A stretch of 64,000 nucleotides of DNA from contig OZ059895.1 in the NCBI GenBank assembly GCA_964057225.1, forward strand, positions 434,001 to 498,000. Reading direction: 5' to 3'. Of this stretch, positions 11,065 through 24,051 are shown in pieces. The position numbers and the translations under genes are program-made. The DNA is from Auanema rhodensis (lineage: Eukaryota; Nematoda; Chromadorea; Rhabditida; Rhabditidae). The stretch's first letter is position 1. Every line of letters starts with the position of its first letter. The notes beneath the pieces are model-generated. The model did no database searches, was not told where the DNA came from, and saw only the letters and a program-made list of their open reading frames with translations.

Positions 11065-14000
11065 GTTATGATCGTTTGAAAAATGATGCATTAGTGTATG
11101 TTGAGTTTCCATGTACACTCAACATTGCTTCCAAAAACATTTTGACAAAAATTTTTTCGAAACATTTCAAAATAATTTAGCAAAAAGTAGATGTTTTTAG
11201 ATTCCTTTTTTTGAGGCAAAGACGATGGACAATGTTATTCAACGAAAAAATTAATTCTTCAGGGTGAAAATTGAGGATATAAGTGTGAACTTATATCAGT
11301 TGATATCTCGGTGCATTTTTAAGCTAGCGCAAATCTGATAACACAGATCGACGCAGCTTAAAAATCCGCATCGAATGCACTATACTACATTGAGAAACGC
11401 TTAATACAAAAATTAGTTATGATCGTTTGAAAAATGATGCATTAGTGTATGTTGAGTTTCCATGTACACTCAACATTGCTTCCAAAAACATTTTGACAAA
11501 AAGTTTTTCGAAAAATTTCAAAATAATTTAGCAAAAAGTAGATGTTTTTAGATTCCTTTTTTCAAAGCAAAGACGATGGACAATGTTATTCAACGAAAAA
11601 ATTAATTCTTCAGGGTGAAAATCGAGGATATAAGTGTGAACTTATATCAGTTGATATCTCGGTGCATTTTTAAGCTAGCGCAAATCTGATAACACAGATC
11701 GACGCAGCTTAAAAATCCGCATCGAATGCACTATACTACATTGAGAAACGCTTAATACAAAAATTAGTTTTGATCGTTTGAAAAATGATGCATTAGTGTA
11801 TGTTGAGTTTCCATGTACACTCAACATTGCTTCCAAAAACATTTTGACAAAAATTTTTTCGAAAAATTTCAAAATAATTTAGCAAAAAGTAGATGTTTTT
11901 AGATTCCATTTTTCAAAGCAAAGACGATGGACAATGTTATTCAACGAAAAAATTAATTCTTCAGGGTGAAAATCGAGGATATAAGTGTGAACTTATATCA
12001 GTTGATATCTCGGTGCATTTTTAAGTTAGCGCAAATCTGATAACACAGATCGACGCAGCTTAAAAATCCGCATCGAATGCACTATACTACATTGAGAAAC
12101 GCTTAATACAAAAATTAGTTATGATCGTTTGAAAAATGATGCATTAGTGTATGTTGAGTTTCCATGTACACTCAACATTGCTTCCAAAAACATTTTGACA
12201 AAAATTTTTTCGAAAAATTTCAAAATAATTTAGCAAAAAGTAGATGTTTTTAGATTCCATTTTTCAAAGCAAAGACGATGGACAATGTTATTCAACGAAA
12301 AAATTAATTCTTCAGGGTGAAAATCGAGGATATAAGTGTGAACTTATATCAGTTGATATCTCGGTGCATTTTTAAGTTAGCGCAAATCTGATAACACAGA
12401 TCGACGCAGCTTAAAAATCCGCATCGAATGCACTATACTACATTGAGAAACGCTTAATACAAAAATTAGTTATGATCGTTTGAAAAATGATGCATTAGTG
12501 TATGTTGAGTTTCCATGTACACTCAACATTGCTTCCAAAAACATTTTGACAAAAATTTTTTCGAAACATTTCAAAATAATTTAGCAAAAAGTAGATGTTT
12601 TTAGATTCCTTTTTTTGAGGCAAAGACGATGGACAATGTTATTCAACGAAAAAATTAATTCTTCAGGGTGAAAATTGAGGATATAAGTGTGAACTTATAT
12701 CAGTTGATATCTCGGTGCATTTTTAAGCTAGCGCAAATCTGATAACACAGATCGACGCAGCTTAAAAATCCGCATCGAATGCACTATACTACATTGAGAA
12801 ACGCTTAATACAAAAATTAGTTATGATCGTTTGAAAAATGATGCATTAGTGTATGTTGAGTTTCCATGTACACTCAACATTGCTTCCAAAAACATTTTGA
12901 CAAAAAGTTTTTCGAAAAATTTCAAAATAATTTAGCAAAAAGTAGATGTTTTTAGATTTCTTTTTTTAAGGCAAAGACGATGGACAATGTTATTCAACGA
13001 AAAAATTAATTCTTCAGGGTGAAAATCGAGGATATAAGTGTGAACTTATATCAGTTGATATCTCGGTGCATTTTTAAGTTAGCGCAAATCTGATAACACA
13101 GATCGACGCAGCTTAAAAATCCGCATCGAATGCACTATACTACATTGAGAAACGCTTAATACAAAAATTAGTTATGATCGTTTGAAAAATGATGCATTAG
13201 TGTATGTTGAGTTTCCATGTACACTCAACATTGCTTCCAAAAACATTTTGACAAAAATTTTTTCGAAACATTTCAAAATAATTTAGCAAAAAGTAGATGT
13301 TTTTAGATTCCTTTTTTTGAGGCAAAGACGATGGACAATGTTATTCAACGAAAAAATTAATTCTTCAGGGTGAAAATTGAGGATATAAGTGTGAACTTAT
13401 ATCAGTTGATATCTCGGTGCATTTTTAAGCTAGCGCAAATCTGATAACACAGATCGACGCAGCTTAAAAATCCGCATCGAATGCACTATACTACATTGAG
13501 AAACGCTTAATACAAAAATTAGTTATGATCGTTTGAAAAATGATGCATTAGTGTATGTTGAGTTTCCATGTACACTCAACATTGCTTCCAAAAACATTTT
13601 GACAAAAAGTTTTTCGAAAAATTTCAAAATAATTTAGCAAAAAGTAGATGTTTTTAGATTCCTTTTTTCAAAGCAAAGACGATGGACAATGTTATTCAAC
13701 GAAAAAATTAATTCTTCAGGGTGAAAATCGAGGATATAAGTGTGAACTTATATCAGTTGATATCTCGGTGCATTTTTAAGCTAGCGCAAATCTGATAACA
13801 CAGATCGACGCAGCTTAAAAATCCGCATCGAATGCACTATACTACATTGAGAAACGCTTAATACAAAAATTAGTTTTGATCGTTTGAAAAATGATGCATT
13901 AGTGTATGTTGAGTTTCCATGTACACTCAACATTGCTTCCAAAAACATTTTGACAAAAATTTTTTCGAAAAATTTCAAAATAATTTAGCAAAAAGTAGAT

Positions 14001-15276
14001 GTTTTTAGATTCCATTTTTCAAAGCAAAGACGATGGACAATGTTATTCAACGAAAAAATTAATTCTTCAGGGTGAAAATCGAGGATATAAGTGTGAACTT
14101 ATATCAGTTGATATCTCGGTGCATTTTTAAGTTAGCGCAAATCTGATAACACAGATCGACGCAGCTTAAAAATCCGCATCGAATGCACTATACTACATTG
14201 AGAAACGCTTAATACAAAAATTAGTTATGATCGTTTGAAAAATGATGCATTAGTGTATGTTGAGTTTCCATGTACACTCAACATTGCTTCCAAAAACATT
14301 TTGACAAAAATTTTTTCGAAAAATTTCAAAATAATTTAGCAAAAAGTAGATGTTTTTAGATTCCATTTTTCAAAGCAAAGACGATGGACAATGTTATTCA
14401 ACGAAAAAATTAATTCTTCAGGGTGAAAATCGAGGATATAAGTGTGAACTTATATCAGTTGATATCTCGGTGCATTTTTAAGTTAGCGCAAATCTGATAA
14501 CACAGATCGACGCAGCTTAAAAATCCGCATCGAATGCACTATACTACATTGAGAAACGCTTAATACAAAAATTAGTTATGATCGTTTGAAAAATGATGCA
14601 TTAGTGTATGTTGAGTTTCCATGTACACTCAACATTGCTTCCAAAAACATTTTGACAAAAATTTTTTCGAAACATTTCAAAATAATTTAGCAAAAAGTAG
14701 ATGTTTTTAGATTCCTTTTTTTGAGGCAAAGACGATGGACAATGTTATTCAACGAAAAAATTAATTTTTCAGGGTGAAAATTGAGGATATAAGTGTGAAC
14801 TTATATCAGTTGATATCTCGGTGCATTTTTAAGCTAGCGCAAATCTGATAACACAGATCGACGCAGCTTAAAAATCCGCATCGAATGCACTATACTACAT
14901 TGAGAAACGCTTAATACAAAAATTAGTTATGATCGTTTGAAAAATGATGCATTAGTGTATGTTGAGTTTCCATGTACACTCAACATTGCTTCCAAAAACA
15001 TTTTGACAAAAAGTTTTTCGAAAAATTTCAAAATAATTTAGCAAAAAGTAGATGTTTTTAGATTTCTTTTTTTAAGGCAAAGACGATGGACAATGTTATT
15101 CAACGAAAAAATTAATTCTTCAGGGTGAAAATCGAGGATATAAGTGTGAACTTATATCAGTTGATATCTCGGTGCATTTTTAAGCTAGCGCAAATCTGAT
15201 AACACAGATCGACGCAGCTTAAAAATCCGCATCGAGTGCACTATACTACATTGAGAAACGCTTAATACAAAAATTA
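11065..15276 (+). repeat. Hexameric higher-order repeat, two copies of 2106 bp
   Basis: Units at 11065-13170 and 13171-15276 have the same six-member order: GAGG; AAAAAGTTTTTCG with CAAAGC; GTTTTGATC with CAAAGC; GTTATGATC with CAAAGC; GAGG; and a unit with GATTTCTTTTTTTAAGG. They differ at few sites, chiefly in the sixth member (AAGTTAG with GAATGC in the first copy, AAGCTAG with GAGTGC in the second) and a private AATTTTTCAGG at 14764. Confidence 0.8.
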
Positions 15277-16329
15277 GTTATGATCGTTTGAAAAATGATG
15301 CATTAGTGTATGTTGAGTTTCCATGTACACTCAACATTGCTTCCAAAAACATTTTGACAAAAATTTTTTCGAAAAATTTCAAAATAATTTAGCAAAAAGT
15401 AGATGTTTTTAGATTCCTTTTTTTGAGGCAAAGACGATGGACAATGTTATTCAACGAAAAAATTAATTCTTCAGGGTGAAAATTGAGGATATAAGTGTGA
15501 ACTTATATCAGTTGATAACTCGGTGCATTTTTAAGTTAGCGCAAATCTGATAACACAGATCGACGCAGCTTGAAAATCCGCATCGAATGCACTATACTAC
15601 ATTGAGAAACGCTTAATACAAAAATTAGTTATGATCGTTTGAAAAATGATGCATTAGTGTATGTTGAGTTTCCATGTACACTCAACATTGCTTCCAAAAA
15701 CATTTTGACAAAAATTTTTTCGAAACATTTCAAAATAATTTAGCAAAAAGTAGATGTTTTTAGATTTCTTTTTTCAAGGCAAAGACGATGGACAATGTTA
15801 TTCAACGAAAAAATTAATTCTTCAGGGTGAAAATCGAGGATATAAGTGTGAACTTATATCAGTTGATATCTCGGTGCATTTTTAAGCTAGCGCAAATCTG
15901 ATAACACAGATCGACGCAGCTTAAAAATCCGCATCGAGTGCACTATACTACATTGAGAAACGCTTAATACAAAAATTAGTTATGATCGTTTGAAAAATGA
16001 TGCATTAGTGTATGTTGAGTTTCCATGTACACTCAACATTGCTTCCAAAAACATTTTGACAAAATTTTTTTCGAAAAATTTCAAAATAATTTAGCAAAAA
16101 GTAGATGTTTTTAGATTCCTTTTTTTGAGGCAAAGACGATGGACAATGTTATTCAACGAAAAAATTAATTCTTCAGGGTGAAAATTGAGGATATAAGTGT
16201 GAACTTATATCAGTTGATAACTCGGTGCATTTTTAAGTTAGCGCAAATCTGATAACACAGATCGACGCAGCTTGAAAATCCGCATCGAATGCACTATACT
16301 ACATTGAGAAACGCTTAATACAAAAATTA
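14926..16329 (+). repeat. Tandem 702-bp dimer duplication with CTTGAAAAT marker
   Basis: Units at 15277 and 15979 both carry GATAACTC and a rare CTTGAAAAT change in the long palindrome arm. Each is preceded by a GAGTGC unit (14926 and 15628). The first unit overlaps the end of the hexamer block, so the dimer duplication was laid over that order. The unit at 15628 mixes CGAAAC with GATTTCTTTTTTCAAGG. Confidence 0.7.
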
Positions 16330-18786
16330 GTTATGATCGTTTGAAAAATGATGCATTAGTGTATGTTGAGTTTCCATGTACACTCAACATTGCTTCCAAA
16401 AACATTTTGACAAAAATTTTTTCGAAACATTTCAAAATAATTTAGCAAAAAGTAGATGTTTTTAGATTCCTTTTTTTGAGGCAAAGACGATGGACAATGT
16501 TATTCAACGAAAAAATTAATTCTTCAGGGTGAAAATCGAGGATATAAGTGTGAACTTATATCAGTTGATATCTCGGTGCATTTTTAAGTTAGCGCAAATC
16601 TGATAACACAGATCGACGCAGCTTAAAAATTCGGATCGAATGCACTATACTACATTGAGAAACGCTTAATACAAAAATTAGTTATGATCGTTTGAAAAAT
16701 GATGCATTAGTGTATGTTGAGTTTCCATGTACACTCAACATTGCTTCCAAAAACATTTTGACAAAAATTTTTTCGAAAAATTTCAAAATAATTTAGCAAA
16801 AAGTAGATGTTTTTAGATTCCATTTTTCAAGGCAAAGACAATGGACAATGTCATTCAACGAAAAAAATGATTCTTCAGGGTGAAAATCGAGGATATAAGT
16901 GTGAACTTATATCAGTTGATATCTCGGTGCATTTTTAAGCTAGCGCAAATATGATAACACAGATCGACGCAGCTTAAAAATTCGGATCGAATGCACTATA
17001 CTACATTGAGAAACGCTTAATACAAAAATTAGTTATGATCGTTTGAAAAATGATGCATTAGTGTATGTTGAGTTTCCATGTACACTCAACATTGCTTCCA
17101 AAAACATTTTGACAAAAATTTTTTCGAAACATTTCAAAATAATTTAGCAAAAAGTAGATGTTTTTAGATTCCTTTTTTCAAGGCAAAGACGATGGACAAT
17201 GTTATTCAACGAAAAAATTAATTCTTCAGGGTGAAAATCGAGGATATAAGTGTGAACTTATATCAGTTGATATCTCGGTGCATTTTTAAGCTAGCGCAAA
17301 TCTGATAACACAAATCGACGCAGCTTAAAAATCCGCATCGAATGCACTATACTACATTGAGAAACGCTTAATACAAAAATTAGTTATGATCGTTTGAAAA
17401 ATGATGCATTAGTGTATGTTGAGTTTCCATGTACACTCAACATTGCTTCCAAAAACATTTTGACAAAAATTTTTTCGAAAAATTTCAAAATAATTTAGCA
17501 AAAAGTAGATGTTTTTAGATTCCTTTTTTCAAGGCAAAGACGATGGACAATGTTATTCAACGAAAAAATTAATTCTTCAGGGAGAAAATCGAGGATATAA
17601 GTGTGAACTTATATCAGTTGATATCTCGGTGCATTTTTAAGCTAGCGCAAATCTGATAACACAGATCGACCCAGCTTAAAAATCCGCATCGAGTGCACTA
17701 TACTACATTGAGAAACGCTTAATACAAAAATTAGTTATGATCGTTTGAAAAATGATGCATTAGTGTATGTTGAGTTTCCATGTACACTCAACATTGCTTC
17801 CAAAAACATTTTGACAAAACTTTTTTCGAAACATTTCAAAATAATTTAGCAAAAAGTAGATGTTTTTAGATTCCTTTTTTCAAGGCAAAGACGATGGACA
17901 ATGTTATTCAACGAAAAAATTAATTCTTCAGGGTGAAAATTGAGGATATAAGTGTGAACTTATATCAGTTGATATCTCGGTGCATTTTTAAGTTAGCGCA
18001 AATCTGATAACACAGATCGACGCAGCTTAAAAATTCGCATCGAATGCACTATACTACATTGAGAAACGCTTAATACAAAAATTAGTTATGATCGTTTGAA
18101 AAATGATGCATTAGTGTATGTTGAGTTTCCATGTACACTCAACATTGCTTCCAAAAACATTTTGACAAAAATTTTTTCGAAACATTTCAAAATAATTTAG
18201 CAAAAAGTAGATGTTTTTAGATTCCTTTTTTTGAGGCAAAGACGATGGACAATGTTATTCAACGAAAAAATTAATTCTTCAGGGTGAAAATCGAGGATAT
18301 ATGTGTGAACTTATATCAGTTGATATCTCGGTGCATTTTTAAGTTAGCGCAAATCTGATAACACAAATCGACGCAGCTTAAAAATCCGCATCGAATGCAC
18401 TATACTACATTGAGAAACGCTTAATACAAAAATTAGTTATGATCGTTTGAAAAATGATGCAATAGTGTATGTTGAGTTTCCATGTACACTCAACATTGCT
18501 TCCAAAAACATTTTGACAAAACTTTTTTCGAAACATTTCAAAATAATTTAGCAAAAAGTAGATGTTTTTAGATTCCTTTTTTCAAGGCAAAGACGATGGA
18601 CAATGTTATTCAACGAAAAAATTAATTCTTCAGGGAGAAAATCGAGGATATAAGTGTGAACTTATATCAGTTGATATCTCGGGGCATTTTTAAGCTAGCG
18701 CAAATCTGATAACACAAATCGACGCAGCTTAAAAATCCGCATCGAATGCACTATACTACATTGAGAAACGCTTAATACAAAAATTA
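16330..18786 (+). repeat. Seven mixed units introducing new variant types
   Basis: The unit at 16330 is the first with TCGGATCG. The unit at 16681 is the first of the CAATGG/GAAAAAAATG/AAATATG type. The units at 17032 and 17383 bring CAAGG with CAAATCG and the GGGAGAAA variant. The units at 17734, 18085 and 18436 form a string (TCGCATCG; GATATATG; GCAATAG with GGGAGAAA and CTCGGGGC) that returns at 23701 and 25105. Confidence 0.7.
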
Positions 18787-20541
18787 GTTATGATCGTTTG
18801 AAAAATGATGCATTAGTGTATGTTGAGTTTCCATGTACACTCAACATTGCTTCCAAAAACATTTTGACAAAAATTTTTTCGAAAAATTTCAAAATAATTT
18901 AGCAAAAAGTAGATGTTTTTAGATTCCTTTTTTCAAAGCAAAGACGATGGACAATGTTATTCAACGAAAAAATTAATTCTTCAGGGTGAAAATCGAGGAT
19001 ATAAGTGTGAACTTATATCAGTTGATATCTCGGTGCATTTTTAAGCTAGCGCAAATCTGATAACACAGATCGACGCAGCTTAAAAATCCGCATCGAATGC
19101 ACTATACTACATTGAGAAACGCTTAATACAAAAATTAGTTTTGATCGTTTGAAAAATGATGCATTAGTGTATGTTGAGTTTCCATGTACACTCAACATTG
19201 CTTCCAAAAACATTTTGACAAAAATTTTTTCGAAAAATTTCAAAATAATTTAGCAAAAAGTAGATGTTTTTAGATTCCATTTTTCAAAGCAAAGACGATG
19301 GACAATGTTATTCAACGAAAAAATTAATTCTTCAGGGTGAAAATCGAGGATATAAGTGTGAACTTATATCAGTTGATATCTCGGTGCATTTTTAAGTTAG
19401 CGCAAATCTGATAACACAGATCGACGCAGCTTAAAAATCCGCATCGAATGCACTATACTACATTGAGAAACGCTTAATACAAAAATTAGTTATGATCGTT
19501 TGAAAAATGATGCATTAGTGTATGTTGAGTTTCCATGTACACTCAACATTGCTTCCAAAAACATTTTGACAAAAATTTTTTCGAAACATTTCAAAATAAT
19601 TTAGCAAAAAGTAGATGTTTTTAGATTCCTTTTTTTGAGGCAAAGACGATGGACAATGTTATTCAACGAAAAAATTAATTCTTCAGGGTGAAAATTGAGG
19701 ATATAAGTGTGAACTTATATCAGTTGATATCTCGGTGCATTTTTAAGCTAGCGCAAATCTGATAACACAGATCGACGCAGCTTAAAAATCCGCATCGAAT
19801 GCACTATACTACATTGAGAAACGCTTAATACAAAAATTAGTTATGATCGTTTGAAAAATGATGCATTAGTGTATGTTGAGTTTCCATGTACACTCAACAT
19901 TGCTTCCAAAAACATTTTGACAAAAAGTTTTTCGAAAAATTTCAAAATAATTTAGCAAAAAGTAGATGTTTTTAGATTTCTTTTTTCAAGGCAAAGACGA
20001 TGGACAATGTTATTCAACGAAAAAATTAATTCTTCAGGGTGAAAATCGAGGATATAAGTGTGAACTTATATCAGTTGATATCTCGGTGCATTTTTAAGCT
20101 AGCGCAAATCTGATAACACAGATCGACGCAGCTTAAAAATCCGCATCGAGTGCACTATACTACATTGAGAAACGCTCAATACAAAAATTAGTTATGATCG
20201 TTTGAAAAATGATGCATTAGTGTATGTTGAGTTTCCATGTACACTCAACATTGCTTCCAAAAACATTTTGACAAAAAGTTTTTCGAAAAATTTCAAAATA
20301 ATTTAGCAAAAAGTAGATGTTTTTAGATTTCTTTTTTCAAGGCAAAGACGATGGACAATGTTATTCAACGAAAAAATTAATTCTTCAGGGTGAAAATCGA
20401 GGATATAAGTGTGAACTTATATCAGTTGATATCTCGGTGCATTTTTAAGCTAGCGCAAATCTGATAACACAGATCGACGCAGCTTAAAAATCCGCATCGA
20501 GTGCACTATACTACATTGAGAAACGCTTAATACAAAAATTA
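18787..20541 (+). repeat. Five units: CAAAGC, GTTTTGATC, GAGG and two GAGTGC units
   Basis: The order up to 19839 resembles the hexamer block at 11065-15276. The units at 19840 and 20191 are near-identical tandem copies with AAAAAGTTTTTCG, GATTTCTTTTTTCAAGG and GAGTGC; CGCTCAATAC occurs at the end of the first. No other feature is visible. Confidence 0.65.
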
Positions 20542-23500
20542 GTTATGATCGTTTGAAAAATGATGCATTAGTGTATGTTGAGTTTCCATGTACACTCAAC
20601 ATTGCTTCCAAAAACATTTTGACAAAAATTTTTTCGAAACATTTCAAAATAATTTAGCAAAAAGTAGATGTTTTTAGATTCCTTTTTTTGAGGCAAAGAC
20701 GATGGACAATGTTATTCAACGAAAAAATTAATTCTTCAGGGTGAAAATCGAGGATATAAGTGTGAACTTATATCAGTTGATATCTCGGTGCATTTTTAAG
20801 TTAGCGCAAATCTGATAACACAGATCGACGCAGCTTAAAAATTCGGATCGAATGCACTATACTACATTGAGAAACGCTTAATACAAAAATTAGTTATGAT
20901 CGTTTGAAAAATGATGCATTAGTGTATGTTGAGTTTCCATGTACACTCAACATTGCTTCCAAAAACATTTTGACAAAAATTTTTTCGAAAAATTTCAAAA
21001 TAATTTAGCAAAAAGTAGATGTTTTTAGATTCCATTTTTCAAGGCAAAGACAATGGACAATGTCATTCAACGAAAAAAATGATTCTTCAGGGTGAAAATC
21101 GAGGATATAAGTGTGAACTTATATCAGTTGATATCTCGGTGCATTTTTAAGCTAGCGCAAATATGATAACACAGATCGACGCAGCTTAAAAATCCGCATC
21201 GAATGCACTATACTACATTGAGAAACGCTTAATACAAAAATTTGTTATGATCGTTTGAAAAATGATGCATTAGTGTATGTTGAGTTTCCATGTACACTCA
21301 ACATTGCTTCCAAAAACATTTTGACAAAAATTTTTTCGAAACATTTTAAAATAATTTAGCAAAAAGTAGATGTTTTTAGATTCCTTTTTTCAAGGCAAAG
21401 ACGATGGACAATGTTATTCAACGAAAAAATTAATTCTTCAGGGTGAAAATCGAGGATATAAGTGTGAACTTATATCAGTTGATATCTCGGTGCATTTTTA
21501 AGCTAGCGCAAATCTGATAACACAAATCGACGCAGCTTAAAAATCCGCATCGAATGCACTATACTACATTGAGAAACGCTTAATACAAAAATTAGTTATG
21601 ATCGTTTGAAAAATGATGCATTAGTGTATGTTGAGTTTCCATGTACACTCAACATTGCTTCCAAAAACATTTTGACAAAAATTTTTTCGAAAAATTTCAA
21701 AATAATTTAGCAAAAAGTAGATGTTTTTAGATTCCTTTATTCAAGGCAAAGACGATGGACAATGTTATTCAACGAAAAAATTAATTCTTCAGGGAGAAAA
21801 TCGAGGATATAAGTGTGAACTTATATCAGTTGATATCTCGGTGCATTTTTAAGCTAGCGCAAATCTGATAACACAGATCGACGCAGCTTAAAAATCCGCA
21901 TCGAGTGCACTATACTACATTGAGAAACGCTTAATACAAAAATTAGTTATGATCGTTTGAAAAATGATGCATTAGTGTATGTTGAGTTTCCATGTACACT
22001 CAACATTGCTTCCAAAAACATTTTGACGAAAAGTTTTTCGAAAAATTTCAAAATAATTTAGCAAAAAGTAGATGTTTTTAGATTTCTTTTTTCAAGGCAA
22101 AGACGATGGACAATGTTATTCAACGAAAAAATTAATTCTTCAGGGTGAAAATCGAGGATATAAGTGTGAACTTATATCAGTTGATATCTCGGTGCATTTT
22201 TAAGTTAGCGCAAATCTGATAACACAGATCGACGCAGCTTAAAAATTCGCATCGAATGCACTATACTACATTGAGAAACGCTTAATACAAATATTAGTTA
22301 TGATCGTTTGAAAAATGATGCATTAGTGTATGTTGAGTTTCCATGTACACTCAACATTGCTTCCAAAAACATTTTGACAAAAATTTTTTCGAAACATTTC
22401 AAAATAATTTAGCAAAAAGTAGATGTTTTTAGATTCCTTTTTTTGAGGCAAAGACGATGGACAATGTTATTCAACGAAAAAATTAATTCTTCAGGGTGAA
22501 AATCGAGGATATAAGTGTGAACTTATATCAGTTGATATCTCGGTGCATTTTTAAGTTAGCGCAAATCTGATAACACAGATCGACGCAGCTTAAAAATTCG
22601 GATCGAATGCACTATACTACATTGAGAAACGCTTAATACAAAAATTAGTTATGATCGTTTGAAAAATGATGCATTAGTGTATGTTGAGTTTCCATGTACA
22701 CTCAACATTGCTTCCAAAAACATTTTGACAAAAATTTTTTCGAAAAATTTCAAAATAATTTAGCAAAAAGTAGATGTTTTTAGATTCCATTTTTCAAGGC
22801 AAAGACAATGGACAATGTCATTCAACGAAAAAAATGATTCTTCAGGGTGAAAATCGAGGATATAAGTGTGAACTTATATCAGTTGATATCTCGGTGCATT
22901 TTTAAGCTAGCGCAAATATGATAACACAGATCGACGCAGCTTAAAAATCCGCATCGAATGCACTATACTACATTGAGAAACGCTTAATACAAAAATTTGT
23001 TATGATCGTTTGAAAAATGATGCATTAGTGTATGTTGAGTTTCCATGTACACTCAACATTGCTTCCAAAAACATTTTGACAAAAATTTTTTCGAAACATT
23101 TCAAAATAATTTAGCAAAAAGTAGATGTTTTTAGATTCCTTTTTTCAAGGCAAAGACGATGGACAATGTTATTCAACGAAAAAATTAATTCTTCAGGGTG
23201 AAAATCGAGGATATAAGTGTGAACTTATATCAGTTGATATCTCGGTGCATTTTTAAGCTAGCGCAAATCTGATAACACAAATCGACGCAGCTTAAAAATC
23301 CGCATCGAATGCACTATACTACATTGAGAAACGCTAAATACAAAAATTAGTTATGATCGTTTGAAAAATGATGCATTAGTGTATGTTGAGTTTCCATGTA
23401 CACTCAACATTGCTTCCAAAAACATTTTGACAAAAATTTTTTCGAAAAATTTCAAAATAATTTAGCAAAAAGTAGATGTTTTTAGATTCCTTTATTCAAG

Positions 23501-24051
23501 GCAAAGACGATGGACAATGTTATTCAACGAAAAAATTAATTCTTCAGGGAGAAAATCGAGGATATAAGTGTGAACTTATATCAGTTGATATCTCGGTGCA
23601 TTTGTAAGCTAGCGCAAATCTGATAACACAGATCGACGCAGCTTAAAAATCCGCATCGAGTGCACTATACTACATTGAGAAACGCTTAATACAAAAATTA
23701 GTTATGATCGTTTGAAAAATGATGCATTAGTGTATGTTGAGTTTCCATGTACACTCAACATTGCTTCCAAAAACATTTTGACGAAAATTTTTTCGAAAAA
23801 TTTCAAAATAATTTAGCAAAAAGTAGATGTTTTTAGATTCCTTTTTTTGAGGCAAAGACGATGGACAATGTTATTCAACGAAAAAATTAATTCTTCAGGG
23901 TGAAAATTGAGGATATAAGTGTGAACTTATATCAGTTGATATCTCGGTGCATTTTTAAGTTAGCGCAAATCTGATAACACAGATCGACGCAGCTTAAAAA
24001 TTCGCATCGAATGCACTATACTACATTGAGAAACGCTTAATACAAATATTA
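20542..24051 (+). repeat. Pentameric higher-order repeat, two copies of 1755 bp
   Basis: Copies at 20542-22296 and 22297-24051 share the order: GAGG with TCGGATCG; CAATGG with GTCATTC and AAATATG; CAAGG with CAAATCG; CCTTTATTCAAGG with GGGAGAAA and GAGTGC; and a GACGAAAA unit ending TCGCATCG and AATATTA. GTCATTC, CCTTTATTC, GACGAAAA and AATATTA are rare elsewhere. The fifth members differ in the spacer (GATTTCTTTTTTCAAGG against T7-GAGG), and the fourth differs by CATTTGTAAG. Confidence 0.8.
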
